A stretch of 64,000 nt of DNA, from positions 1 through 64,000 of the forward strand of contig CAYNEF010000011.1 of NCBI GenBank assembly GCA_964396165.1. Reading direction: 5' to 3'. A program made the position numbers and the translations under genes. Below the pieces are notes generated by a model that saw nothing but the letters and a program-made list of their open reading frames with translations, was not told the origin of the DNA and did no database searches. The first letter of the stretch is position 1. Each line of letters starts with the position of its first letter. Source of the DNA: CALCZU01 sp964396165. Its GTDB lineage: Bacteria; Bdellovibrionota; FAC87; UBA2466. Shown piece after piece: positions 27,654 through 36,001 of this stretch.

Positions 27654-27899
27654 ATGGAAAAAAATTGGTCGGCATGGATTTGGGTAAAATGGAAACCGGG
27701 TACACCTTCAGACGCATGGGAAAAATGGAAGGGTGATGCGAATGTCACCAGTGCGTGGTCTACTCTAGGCGATTGGGACTGTGTATTAATGACAACGTTT
27801 GCAAACCCGGATGACTTAGAAAAGTTTGTCTGGAAGAATTTGCGAGCCAACCAATGGGTGGAATCGACTAATACTACTTTTGCAAAAAAGTGGTGGTAA
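27654..27899 (+). CDS. Stand-alone Lrp/AsnC ligand-binding (RAM-like) protein
   Basis: 81 residues with a good AAGGAG Shine-Dalgarno. The pattern GDWDCVLMTTFANPDDLEKFV followed by a final W/V-x-T strand matches the beta-alpha-beta regulatory (RAM) domain of Lrp/AsnC regulators, but no helix-turn-helix is present. It is unusually Trp-rich (nine by count). Such small proteins may bind amino acids or act as partners of full-length regulators. Assignment is by motif feel and moderate. Confidence 0.6.
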   Translation: MEKNWSAWIWVKWKPGTPSDAWEKWKGDANVTSAWSTLGDWDCVLMTTFANPDDLEKFVWKNLRANQWVESTNTTFAKKWW

Positions 27900-27910
27900 G
27901 AATTTAAGTT

Positions 27911-27944
27911 CCTGACCCGGCAATCTCAAACGTGTCGGGTCAGG
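27911..27944. terminator. Hairpin between convergent genes
   Basis: CCTGACCCG pairs perfectly with CGGGTCAGG (9 bp, 16-base loop). It lies between the stops of the convergent genes ending at 27899 and 27956. The T-runs are weak, so termination strength is uncertain. Confidence 0.6.
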
Positions 27945-27955
27945 AAGTAATTGTT

Positions 27956-28321
27956 TTATTCAAACTTGGCGTGTGCTTTAAAAAACTTCTTTGCTAAAGC
28001 CACAATCTGTCCGTCTGTCGGATGATCAACGGTTTCTGTCCCTACCACTTTTTTGGCAATCTTGTCGTGATGGTGTTCCACCAAGTGGCCTTTGAAATGC
28101 TCTTTTGCCAGCCCCGGTCCGACAAGCAAAACTTCATTCGCATTTGCGAGCTTAGCAGCCACTTCATGAAAAAACTTTTCAGAATGGCGAGTATGATCTT
28201 TATCATGACTCGTATGGTGCTTTACCTCATGTTTTTTCAAGTTCGATTCCACTACATTTTCTGGATGTAATTCAAAAATCTTTGCATGTTCGTTATCCAA
28301 AAAAACCACATAATTAGCCAT
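27956..28321 (-). CDS. eRF1-domain-like His-rich protein
   Basis: 121 residues, Shine-Dalgarno AAGAGGA. The N-terminal strand ANYVVFLDNEHAKIFEL and the later EVLLVGPGLAKEHF resemble the domain-2/3 core of eRF1/Pelota-type proteins (bacterial 'translational machinery' proteins). There are many His residues in the middle (KHHTSHDKDHTRHSEKFFHE), suggesting metal or RNA contacts. Probably a cytoplasmic ribosome-associated stress protein, which is inference. Confidence 0.55.
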   Translation of the reverse strand: MANYVVFLDNEHAKIFELHPENVVESNLKKHEVKHHTSHDKDHTRHSEKFFHEVAAKLANANEVLLVGPGLAKEHFKGHLVEHHHDKIAKKVVGTETVDHPTDGQIVALAKKFFKAHAKFE

Positions 28322-28496
28322 CTACGTATCCTCTTTCTTTAAAGTTCTTATTTGATTTTTTAGCTCCCTAGCAGCGTGTTGTCGAGAAATAACGTGGCAG
28401 GCTCATCTTTTTTATTTTTATAAACCCCTATACTTACAATTAGTTACAGTAAACCGTTAGACGATTTTAGAGGGGCGTGGTATCACCCTATTTTTC

Positions 28497-30326
28497 ATGA
28501 AGATACTTTTACTCACACCCCCACTGACACAAGCCAATACGCCGTACCCCGCGACGCCGTACCTGTATGGTTTTTTAAAAGAAAAAGGCTTCGACGTCGC
28601 TCAACGGGATCCGAGCTTAATGCTTCTTTTACAACTTATCTCAAAAGAAGGCTTAAAAGATATCGAGAAGGAACTACAGTTAAAAAAGGGGAAAACGCAG
28701 TTTAGTGATAGCGTAAATTTTTTTATTAAAAATGCATCTCTTTATCAAGCGACAGTAGAGATGGTCATTACGTTCCTGCAAAATAAAGACAAAAGTTTAG
28801 AGTCTAAAATTCTGCAAAAGAATTTTCTCCCACGCGGCCCGCGGTTTCATGTTTTAAAAGATCTGGAAGCGCAATATGGCAGATCGCTTCAAGAAGTAGT
28901 TTCTCTTTTCGGTTACCCGAACCCTGCAAAGTTTCTGGCAAGTCTTTACATTGATGATTTAAATGATGTGATCAAACAAGGGATTGATGCGCGCTTTGAA
29001 TTGTCCAAGTACGCAGAAAAACTTGCCGCAAGCTGCAATAGCTTTGACCCCATTTATAAGGCCTTATTCAAAAGCAATACGCTAGTGGATCGCTATATTG
29101 ATAAAATCGCGGAAGAAATTTTTGATGAAGTGAAGCCCGATGTGGTGGGGATGACTCTCCCTTTTCCGGGAAATGTGTATGCCGGGTTTCGCATGGCAAA
29201 AGTATTTAAAAATAAGCACGCGAATGGCAAAGTGCTTTTCGGCGGGGGCTACGTCAATACCGAGTTAAGACAACTGGAAGATGTAAGAGTCTTTGAATTC
29301 GTCGATTACTTAACATTAGACGATGGAGAAGTGCCGCTTTTGCAGATCTTGGAAAATTTGAGAACGGATGCAAAAACGCCTAAGTATTTACGCACTTTGG
29401 TGAATGAAAAGGGAAAAGTAGTTTTAAAAAGTGATTCAAGCCTCAAAGACTTAAAGTTTAACGAAACAAGTTGTCCCTCCTACGAAGGGCTTCCTTTAAA
29501 AGATTATCTTTCTTTAAGTGAAATGCTTAACCCCATGCACACGCTTTGGTCGGATGGCAGATGGAATAAACTTACTATCGCCCACGGATGCTATTGGAAG
29601 AAATGTACTTTTTGTGACTTGTCTTTGGATTATATTTCTCGATATGAAGCTCTCGATGTGGATCTTCTTGTCGGCCGAATTGAAAAGTTAGTCGCTGAAA
29701 CAAACGAACGGGGTTTTCACTTCGTAGATGAAGCTGCGCCGCCCAAAATGCTTAAGCTCATGGCAGAAAAACTGATAGAGAAAAAAATCCAAATTAAGTG
29801 GTGGGCTAATATCCGTTTTGAAAAAGCTTTTACACCCGAACTTGCAAAACTTCTTGCTGCCTCTGGTTGTATCGCGATGAGCGGTGGCCTTGAAGTCGCA
29901 ACTGATAGATTATTAAAGTTGATGGATAAAGGCGTGACGGTAGAGCAAGTAAGTGAAGTCACAAAAGCGTTTTCGGAAAATGGGATCATGGTGCACGCCT
30001 ATCTGATGTATGGCTTTCCCTCGCAAACAGAACAAGAAACGTTGTATGCGCTGGAAGAAGTGCGAAAGTTATTTAAAAAGGGCTATATCCAATCTGCATT
30101 TTGGCACCGTTTTTCGGTGACTGCCCATAGCCCCATTGGTCTCAATCCACAAAAATATGGGATCAAACTTATCCCTGAAAAATCCACCTTCGCTAGAAAC
30201 GATATCGCGTTTATCGATTCCACAGGAATAGATCACAGCCAATTCGACTTTGGCTTGAAAAAAGCGACGTATAACTTCATGTATGGAGTGGGACTTGAGG
30301 AAGATGTCCGAGGCTGGTTCGCTTAA
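28497..30326 (+). CDS. B12-binding-domain radical SAM enzyme
   Basis: 609 residues. The N-terminal region begins ILLLTPPLTQAN as in cobalamin-binding radical-SAM proteins, and KPDVVGMTLPF.GN plus VLFGGGYVN complete a Rossmann-like B12-binding domain (about 1-290). The radical-SAM core starts near 360 with HGCYWKKCTFCD, a C-x4-C-x2-C cluster motif rather than the canonical C-x3-C-x2-C. FVDEAAPP, GGLEVA and YLMYGFP are typical downstream motifs. It probably methylates or rearranges an unactivated carbon; the substrate is unknown. SAM use links it loosely to the SAH hydrolase downstream, but the two are separated by a riboswitch-controlled promoter. Confidence 0.85.
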   Translation: MKILLLTPPLTQANTPYPATPYLYGFLKEKGFDVAQRDPSLMLLLQLISKEGLKDIEKELQLKKGKTQFSDSVNFFIKNASLYQATVEMVITFLQNKDKSLESKILQKNFLPRGPRFHVLKDLEAQYGRSLQEVVSLFGYPNPAKFLASLYIDDLNDVIKQGIDARFELSKYAEKLAASCNSFDPIYKALFKSNTLVDRYIDKIAEEIFDEVKPDVVGMTLPFPGNVYAGFRMAKVFKNKHANGKVLFGGGYVNTELRQLEDVRVFEFVDYLTLDDGEVPLLQILENLRTDAKTPKYLRTLVNEKGKVVLKSDSSLKDLKFNETSCPSYEGLPLKDYLSLSEMLNPMHTLWSDGRWNKLTIAHGCYWKKCTFCDLSLDYISRYEALDVDLLVGRIEKLVAETNERGFHFVDEAAPPKMLKLMAEKLIEKKIQIKWWANIRFEKAFTPELAKLLAASGCIAMSGGLEVATDRLLKLMDKGVTVEQVSEVTKAFSENGIMVHAYLMYGFPSQTEQETLYALEEVRKLFKKGYIQSAFWHRFSVTAHSPIGLNPQKYGIKLIPEKSTFARNDIAFIDSTGIDHSQFDFGLKKATYNFMYGVGLEEDVRGWFA

Positions 30327-30397
30327 TTTCCCTCTGATTTGTGCGCAATGTTAGGGAATTTTTATAGAAAAGCCGACACTTTTATACTAGTCTAAAA

Positions 30398-30480
30398 GAC
30401 GAATCCAAGGAGCGTTGCAAGGCATTTCAAACAGCCCTAGGCTTGGATTCGGATATTACAACGGCGCTCGCTAAATCCAA
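30398..30480 (+). promoter_or_regulatory. SAH riboswitch upstream of ahcY
   Basis: The leader contains the conserved SAH-riboswitch signatures AGGAGCGTTGCAA (30408-30420) and CAACGGCGCTC (30459-30469), joined by a 9-bp perfect helix GAATCCAAG/CTTGGATTC (30401-30409 with 30442-30450). A TATACT -10-like box precedes it at 30383. Its position before S-adenosylhomocysteine hydrolase is the classical context: SAH binding turns on the gene that removes it. The downstream AATCCAA (30474-30480) can pair with TTGGATT of the long helix, a possible switching element. Confidence 0.85.
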
Positions 30481-30570
30481 TCGTGTCTTTCGCGAGAAGA
30501 GATAGTCGAGCTGATTCTCCTCTAACTCTCTCAAAAAAAATAGCACGGTTTAATTAAAGAGAGAGCAAAA

Positions 30571-31971
30571 ATGCCTAACCATAATGACTACGTCATAGCA
30601 GACATCAAACTTGCCGATTGGGGCAACAAGGAAATCAAAATCGCAGAAACGGAAATGCCGGGATTAATGGCAATCCGCGAAGAGTTTTCGACATCGAAAC
30701 CTCTTAAAGGTGCCCGCATCACTGGCTCCTTGCACATGACCATCCAAACCGCAGTTCTCATCCAGACGTTGCAGGCTTTGGGCGCACAAGTGCGCTGGGC
30801 TTCATGCAATATTTTTTCAACACAAGATCATGCTGCTGCTGCAATTGCCGCAAGTGGTGTTCCTGTATTCGCAGTCAAAGGCGAAAGCTTGACTGAGTAC
30901 TGGGATTACACCCACCGCATTTTTGAATGGGCCGATGGTGGTTATTCCAACATGATTTTGGACGACGGCGGAGATGCCACTTTGCTTCTTCATTTGGGAA
31001 CACGCGCGGAAAAAGACTTAAGCGTACTTTCCAAACCGACTTCTGAAGAAGAAACGGTTTTGTATGCAGCCATCAAAAACAAACTAGCAATTGATCGCAG
31101 CTGGTACTCCAAACGTCTTGCACAAATCAAAGGGGTCACGGAAGAAACAACTACAGGCGTGCACAGACTTATTCAGATGCACGAAAGAGGGGAATTGAAA
31201 TTCCCGGCGATTAATGTGAACGATTCTGTCACCAAATCCAAATTCGACAACTTATATGGTTGCCGCGAGTCGCTTGTCGACGGTATCAAACGCGCAACAG
31301 ACGTGATGATTGCCGGTAAAGTGGCTGTCGTTTGCGGTTACGGCGATGTAGGTAAAGGTTCTGCCCAAGCGCTGCGTGCCTTGTCTGCACAAGTCTGGGT
31401 AACTGAAATCGATCCTATCTGCGCATTGCAAGCAGCGATGGAAGGCTACCGCGTTGTCACGATGGATTATGCAACAGACAAAGCGGATATTTTTGTCACT
31501 ACGACTGGAAACTTCCATGTGATCACACACGATCATATGAGCAAGATGAAGGATCAAGCGATTGTTTGTAACATTGGCCATTTCGACAACGAAATTGATG
31601 TCGCTTCTCTTGAAAAGTACAAGTGGGAAGAAATCAAACCTCAAGTGGATCATGTCATTTTCCCGAACGGAAAGCGCATTATCCTTCTTGCAAAAGGACG
31701 TCTTGTGAATTTGGGTTGCGGAACAGGACACCCCAGTTTCGTGATGTCTTCTTCTTTTGCGAACCAGACGATTGCTCAAATCGAGCTCTTCTCGCATACG
31801 GATAAATACCAGCTTGGCGTACACGTACTGCCCAAGCATCTGGATGAAAAAGTCGCGCGCTTGCAGTTGAAAAAACTGAACGCACAACTAACGACATTAA
31901 GAGAAGATCAGGCGAAGTATATCGGCGTGCCCGTCGAAGGCCCGTACAAAGCAAATTCGTACCGTTACTAG
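30571..31971 (+). CDS. ahcY: S-adenosylhomocysteine hydrolase
   Basis: Cytoplasmic NAD-dependent enzyme that splits SAH into adenosine and homocysteine, closing the methyl cycle. 466 residues, typical of the bacterial long form with the insert. Substrate motifs ARITGSLHMTIQTAVL and ASCNIFSTQDHAAAAIA lie near the N-terminus. The NAD-binding loop is CGYGDVGKGSA, and CNIGHFDNEID and the C-terminal PYKANSYRY with the NAD-contacting Lys/Tyr are all intact. An AGAGAG Shine-Dalgarno precedes the ATG. It is controlled by the SAH riboswitch in its leader and ends at the terminator at 31987. Confidence 0.97.
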   Translation: MPNHNDYVIADIKLADWGNKEIKIAETEMPGLMAIREEFSTSKPLKGARITGSLHMTIQTAVLIQTLQALGAQVRWASCNIFSTQDHAAAAIAASGVPVFAVKGESLTEYWDYTHRIFEWADGGYSNMILDDGGDATLLLHLGTRAEKDLSVLSKPTSEEETVLYAAIKNKLAIDRSWYSKRLAQIKGVTEETTTGVHRLIQMHERGELKFPAINVNDSVTKSKFDNLYGCRESLVDGIKRATDVMIAGKVAVVCGYGDVGKGSAQALRALSAQVWVTEIDPICALQAAMEGYRVVTMDYATDKADIFVTTTGNFHVITHDHMSKMKDQAIVCNIGHFDNEIDVASLEKYKWEEIKPQVDHVIFPNGKRIILLAKGRLVNLGCGTGHPSFVMSSSFANQTIAQIELFSHTDKYQLGVHVLPKHLDEKVARLQLKKLNAQLTTLREDQAKYIGVPVEGPYKANSYRY

Positions 31972-31986
31972 TCTGTAAATAGATTG

Positions 31987-32025
31987 AAGGGGGAGAAGAC
32001 TTTAAAAGTTTTCTCCCCTTTTTTT
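31987..32025 (+). terminator. Rho-independent terminator of ahcY
   Basis: AGGGGGAGAAGACT pairs with AGTTTTCTCCCCT around a TTAAA loop and is followed by a long T-run. Confidence 0.92.
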
Positions 32026-32099
32026 ATACTCCTCTGTTGACACGGAGTGGCGCCAAGGTTACCTCCTTAACTCGAAATTTTTTTATAGGGAGTATGTTC

Positions 32100-32912
32100 A
32101 TGAGCCGTCACCAGTTAAAGACCATTTATACAATCATTATTGCCACTTTTGTCGTCGTATCCAGTAACGCACAAGCAGGGTGCTACTGTGTAAAGGAATG
32201 GATCTGGGGCGGTTGCGCAGTACATGAGTGCTATTCTGAACTATCCGGTGGCGGTGGAGCTGCGGGTAACGGACTTGGCTACGATAAAGTAAATATCAAA
32301 AATGATTGCGCGAGAAAAATTCAGGCCGGTATTCGTTTTAAAGATACAAACGGCAATTGGACAACAAATGGCTGGTACACGTTGCTACCAGGTCAGCAAG
32401 CCTATGTAGCGAACACGAAAAACCGCACGTACTATATTTATGCAGAAACGGTAGAGCCCGAACAATACCGTCTGAAATGGGAAGGCGAGGATACGCATTC
32501 TTCCATTCATGGTAGCTCGACAGTGTATGGTTTTTTCAAACGTCAGATTACAATACCTCAGTGGGGCACATGGACACAAAATTTAAAGTGTGACGGGATG
32601 TCCCGTTTTCACGCGCTTGCAGTTGCTTGGAACGCACAGGGTTTTGGTTCGATACAGTCTGCAAATACGGTTCAAGAGGCGACAACAAGAGCAATCAATA
32701 GCTGCAATAACTTACCGAATAGTGGAGGTAATTGCACAGCGGGTCCGACAGTAAATACTTCAAGCTATGCTTGTCTCGCGCTTGCACGATCAGGTAACCG
32801 TTTATTTTCTTCAATCAGAGGAAATTTGGCTGAGGCAGAATTGAATGCACTTCAATCTTGCACAGCTACTTTGAGTGGTTGCACGGTTGCTTTAAAATTC
32901 TGCAACGACTAG
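32100..32912 (+). CDS. Secreted DUF1036/DUF4189-like protein
   Basis: Start set at ATG 32100, 7 bases after GGGAG; in-frame starts at 32037 and 32094 are less well placed. The signal peptide (core TIYTIIIATFVVVSS) is cleaved near AQA-GCYC. The first domain (about 45-150) with NDC..KIQAGIRFKDTNGNW and a YIYAET strand resembles DUF1036. The C-terminal part (about 165-270), FHALAVAWNAQGFGS with paired Cys and two diverged halves, resembles DUF4189. Twelve or more Cys suggest disulfide-stabilised folding outside the cytoplasm. The role is unknown. Its stop abuts that of the convergent hydrolase gene. Confidence 0.7.
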   Translation: MSRHQLKTIYTIIIATFVVVSSNAQAGCYCVKEWIWGGCAVHECYSELSGGGGAAGNGLGYDKVNIKNDCARKIQAGIRFKDTNGNWTTNGWYTLLPGQQAYVANTKNRTYYIYAETVEPEQYRLKWEGEDTHSSIHGSSTVYGFFKRQITIPQWGTWTQNLKCDGMSRFHALAVAWNAQGFGSIQSANTVQEATTRAINSCNNLPNSGGNCTAGPTVNTSSYACLALARSGNRLFSSIRGNLAEAELNALQSCTATLSGCTVALKFCND

Positions 32913-33848
32913 TCATTCATTATTTTTTTCTAAAAACTGCATTAGACGAGGGGTAAACTCGGCACTACTTTGCACGGAGTGGTTGCTGTTTTTGATCTCG
33001 TAAATTTCAATGTCTGGTCTTAATTGTCGGATGCGATCCTGATGTACTTTTGTGAGTACAGCGGCCCCGGTTTTTTCATCCGCTGCAATAAAGGTGATCG
33101 GTGCTGAAATGGATTTGAGTTGGGGCGCAAGATCGAGTGTCATTCCCTGTGACAGATACAAGAATGTTGCTTCGGGGCGGTTACCTAAATCATAACTCCA
33201 GTCCGCATTTCCATGTCCAGAAGTAAGTAGCATCAATGTTTCCACTGAGCTGTAGTAGGTATTCAGAGCATTGTAGGCGGCTTTATAACTTTCGAAGTGT
33301 GAGGGAAGATTTTTTTGGATTAAGTCATAGTCCTCTATGTATTTTTGTATTTTACTTTCGAAACTTTTTTCGGGATCTACATGCATATCAGCGATAAGAA
33401 TGCTTTTTACAAGTTCGGGATACAAATAAGCAAACTCTATCGCAGTTCTTCCACCCATCGAGTGGCCGACGAGATTAATTTTGCCGATCCCAAGCTTTGC
33501 GAGAAGGCCGCGTATACCTTGTGCCATTTTCTTTGGTGAGTAGTCTTTGCCTTGTGCGGGAGTTCCTCCGTGACCAGGTTGATCCACCACTAATACACGG
33601 TATTTTTTTGAAAGTTCCTGGATTTGATTATCCCATGTGGCAAGTGAAGAGTTAAAGCCGTGGACGAGAACAACGGTGTCTTTATTTGCTTCGCCGTACA
33701 GTTTATATGAATATTTTGCTGCAGAGAATGGTTCTTCCGCATCCAATCGAGCTGAATTATTCGATTCTAAAAAAGAATGCTCCGCCGCAGACAATACGAG
33801 ACAAAAAAACAGTAATAGTGTGCTTAGTTTCATCATATAGTTTTTCAT
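32913..33848 (-). CDS. Secreted alpha/beta hydrolase
   Basis: 311 residues with a signal peptide (MMKLSTLLLFFCLVLSAAE). VVLVHGFNSSLATWD provides the oxyanion loop, GHSMGG the Ser nucleophile, a DQPGHGGT loop follows the family pattern, and the late NSNHSV is the likely His. Probably a periplasmic esterase or peptidase-like hydrolase; the substrate is unknown. Translation is coupled to the upstream lipoprotein gene by an ATGA overlap. Confidence 0.85.
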   Translation of the reverse strand: MKNYMMKLSTLLLFFCLVLSAAEHSFLESNNSARLDAEEPFSAAKYSYKLYGEANKDTVVLVHGFNSSLATWDNQIQELSKKYRVLVVDQPGHGGTPAQGKDYSPKKMAQGIRGLLAKLGIGKINLVGHSMGGRTAIEFAYLYPELVKSILIADMHVDPEKSFESKIQKYIEDYDLIQKNLPSHFESYKAAYNALNTYYSSVETLMLLTSGHGNADWSYDLGNRPEATFLYLSQGMTLDLAPQLKSISAPITFIAADEKTGAAVLTKVHQDRIRQLRPDIEIYEIKNSNHSVQSSAEFTPRLMQFLEKNNE

Positions 33849-34384
33849 AAGTCAGGTTTGTTGCTCCAGACTGCTTGCTGCAAAATACTTTTGCCAGCTA
33901 GTCCACTTGTTTTGATGTCTTTATCGAATACAAGAGCAATGGCGGGGTTATCGTTAAATGTGAGGCCTTCTCCATGTGCAAGATTGGAGAAGGTAATAGT
34001 TGAACCATTAATGCTCCAAATCCCGTGGAGAGTGGTTTCGTAGCTGATGGTGGAAGAGGATGCGGTGTTGTCCGTGTGTTCTGAATAAACGGCTTCGTAA
34101 GTATGGTCTTCCGCAATCATTTTAAGAGACAGCTCAGCACGAGTTTTTCCAGCTTCATCCAGTCGCGTATAGTAAAAGGTCCCTGGTGTCTTCACTAATC
34201 TATACAAGTTTCGTTCATCTTTTTTGAAAGTAAATTCATTGTAGAAATCTTCAGGGCTTTTTCCACTGATGGAAATTTTCGATGTGTTTTTCTCATCGCT
34301 TACTTTTATTCCAGAATCTTTGGAACAGGCTGATACGAATAAGATAGTTGCGGAAATGAACAGGTGTACTAGCGTGTTTTTCAT
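33845..34384 (-). CDS. Small lipoprotein coupled to alpha/beta hydrolase
   Basis: Start set at ATG 34384, which follows GAGGGGC at a good spacing; an upstream in-frame ATG at 34408 would add 8 residues before a typical signal. About 179 residues. The lipobox VSAC is at about residue 20, followed by a polar, probably beta-rich lipocalin-like domain with repeated Thr/Ser strands. Its function is unknown, but the 4-base overlap with the hydrolase gene suggests a joint task in the envelope. Confidence 0.75.
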   Translation of the reverse strand: MKNTLVHLFISATILFVSACSKDSGIKVSDEKNTSKISISGKSPEDFYNEFTFKKDERNLYRLVKTPGTFYYTRLDEAGKTRAELSLKMIAEDHTYEAVYSEHTDNTASSSTISYETTLHGIWSINGSTITFSNLAHGEGLTFNDNPAIALVFDKDIKTSGLAGKSILQQAVWSNKPDL

Positions 34385-34417
34385 TCTTGCCCCTCGGTAG
34401 CAGGTCACAAATCGACC

Positions 34418-34440
34418 TTGCTATTGGGATGTAATAGCAA
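34418..34440. promoter_or_regulatory. Inverted repeat in divergent promoter region
   Basis: TTGCTATT and AATAGCAA form a perfect 8-bp inverted repeat with a 7-base centre (GGGATGT). It lies about 35 bases upstream of the lipoprotein start and within the 212-bp spacer shared with the divergent GH1 gene, a good position for a dyad operator. A second small hairpin (CCGC/GCGG) follows at about 34449-34465. Confidence 0.35.
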
Positions 34441-34596
34441 AAGGAAAGCCGCAAAACCTGTGCGGAGGAGGGGGGCTAAAGTGTTGGAAAGTGACAGTAT
34501 TCAGCTTGTATAGGGTGCCCAAAATAGGCCTATAAACGAACTTTCTTGCCTTTGGCATTTTCCTAGAGCAGCCTAATCTTTACGTAAAGGAACAAA

Positions 34597-35934
34597 ATGA
34601 AAAATTCTTACTTCTTAGTTTACGCACTTTTTTGTTTAACGTTTATCCCTTCATTAAAAGCGAATCCTTTTATGTGGGGTGTGGGTAATTCCTCCTTCCA
34701 AGTGGAGGGCTCTCCAGAAGATTCCGACTGGTACCAGTTTACGCATTCTAAAGGAATGATAGAAGATGGGACGAATGCAGATGTCGCTACCGATTTTTGG
34801 AACCGTTACCCAGAAGATTTTGCACTTGCAAAAAAATTAGGAGCCAATACTTTTCGCATTTCTCTAGCTTGGGAAAGAATCGAACCTAAGAAGAACGAAT
34901 GGAATGAAGCCGCTTTAGATAAATACGAAGCCATGATTTTAAAAATGCGCGAAAACGGACTGGAACCCGTTGTCACGCTTCACCACTTCGTCAATCCAGC
35001 TTGGGTAGCGGAAAAAGGCGGGTTACTCTCTCCCACTTTTGCAACTGATTTTACTTCTTATGCCATAAAGGCGATGACCCGTTTAAGTAAAGCTCCAGCA
35101 AATGTAAAATGGTGGATGACTTTTAATGAACCAGAAATTCTGGTGTTCTGTGGCTATTTCTGGAGTTGTTGGCCGCCTAAGATTTATCATGATCCGGTGA
35201 AAGCGCAGAATGCGTTTCTTGCCTTAGCAAAAGCGCACTTGCTTACGGTACGAGAAATCGAAGCAAAAAAACTCAATCCAGTAAAGGTGAGTATTGCAAA
35301 ACACTGGGCTGTAATTATGCCGAAAACATCCAGTAAAAAAGATGTGGAAGCCGCAAAAATGTATGACGACTTTTTTAACCGGCAATTTATGAATGCTTTA
35401 TTAACCGGTAAATTATATTTCCACATGCCTGGTGCGCAAGCCATCGAAGAGAGTGTCGAAATGCCACCATCTCGTCCTGGGCTCGACTATGTTGGTTTAA
35501 ATTATTACCAAAGGTCCATTGTGAATTTTCAAGAAAAATATCCTTATTACAATTCCGTCACAGGACCGGGTGAAAAAAATGAATTGGGTTGGGAAATGTA
35601 TGCTGAAGGAATGTACAAAGCGCTGAAAGAAGTTTCCGTTTATAAACTGCCTATTCTCGTCTCGGAAAACGGTGTTGCGGATAAAAATGACAAGTGGAGA
35701 AGCAAGTTTTTAGAGTCGCATTTGGAAAATCTTGCCAAAGCAAAAAAAGAAGGTGTGGATGTCATCGGGTATTTGCATTGGTCCCTTACCGACAATTTTG
35801 AATGGGCAAGTGGATTAAAACCACGTTTTGGATTGGTGGAAATAGATTATACGACGTTAAAACGCACTCCTCGTCCGTCCTTTTTTACTTACCAAAAACT
35901 AATTGAGTCGTATAAAAACGAGTTCTCATTTTGA
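34597..35934 (+). CDS. Exported GH1 beta-glycosidase
   Basis: 445 residues, the normal GH1 length, but with a signal peptide (MKNSYFLVYALFCLTFIPSLKA). The fold starts at FMWGVGNSSFQVEG. The acid/base is Glu178 in TFNEPE, the nucleophile is Glu357 in VSENG, and LHWSLTDNFEWASG near the C-terminus is the classical substrate-binding motif. It hydrolyses beta-linked glucosides or related sugars. Most bacterial GH1 enzymes are cytoplasmic, so export suggests a role in extracellular or periplasmic glycan breakdown. A secreted esterase gene follows in the same direction. Confidence 0.92.
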   Translation: MKNSYFLVYALFCLTFIPSLKANPFMWGVGNSSFQVEGSPEDSDWYQFTHSKGMIEDGTNADVATDFWNRYPEDFALAKKLGANTFRISLAWERIEPKKNEWNEAALDKYEAMILKMRENGLEPVVTLHHFVNPAWVAEKGGLLSPTFATDFTSYAIKAMTRLSKAPANVKWWMTFNEPEILVFCGYFWSCWPPKIYHDPVKAQNAFLALAKAHLLTVREIEAKKLNPVKVSIAKHWAVIMPKTSSKKDVEAAKMYDDFFNRQFMNALLTGKLYFHMPGAQAIEESVEMPPSRPGLDYVGLNYYQRSIVNFQEKYPYYNSVTGPGEKNELGWEMYAEGMYKALKEVSVYKLPILVSENGVADKNDKWRSKFLESHLENLAKAKKEGVDVIGYLHWSLTDNFEWASGLKPRFGLVEIDYTTLKRTPRPSFFTYQKLIESYKNEFSF

Positions 35935-36001
35935 CAAGTATGTTTTTTTCCCTTTAACTCATACAGTAATCTCATTCGAGATCAACAGGGGGAAAATAAA
36001 A

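Noticed and set aside
31252..31887. 211-codon frame opposite ahcY
   Set aside because: It lies wholly inside a strongly conserved housekeeping gene and has atypical Cys/His-rich composition.
34441..34485. Cyclic-dinucleotide (GEMM-type) riboswitch
   Set aside because: GCCGCAAAACC and GGGGGGCTAAAG recall the 3' half of the GEMM core, but I find no matching 5' half or GNRA-receptor layout.
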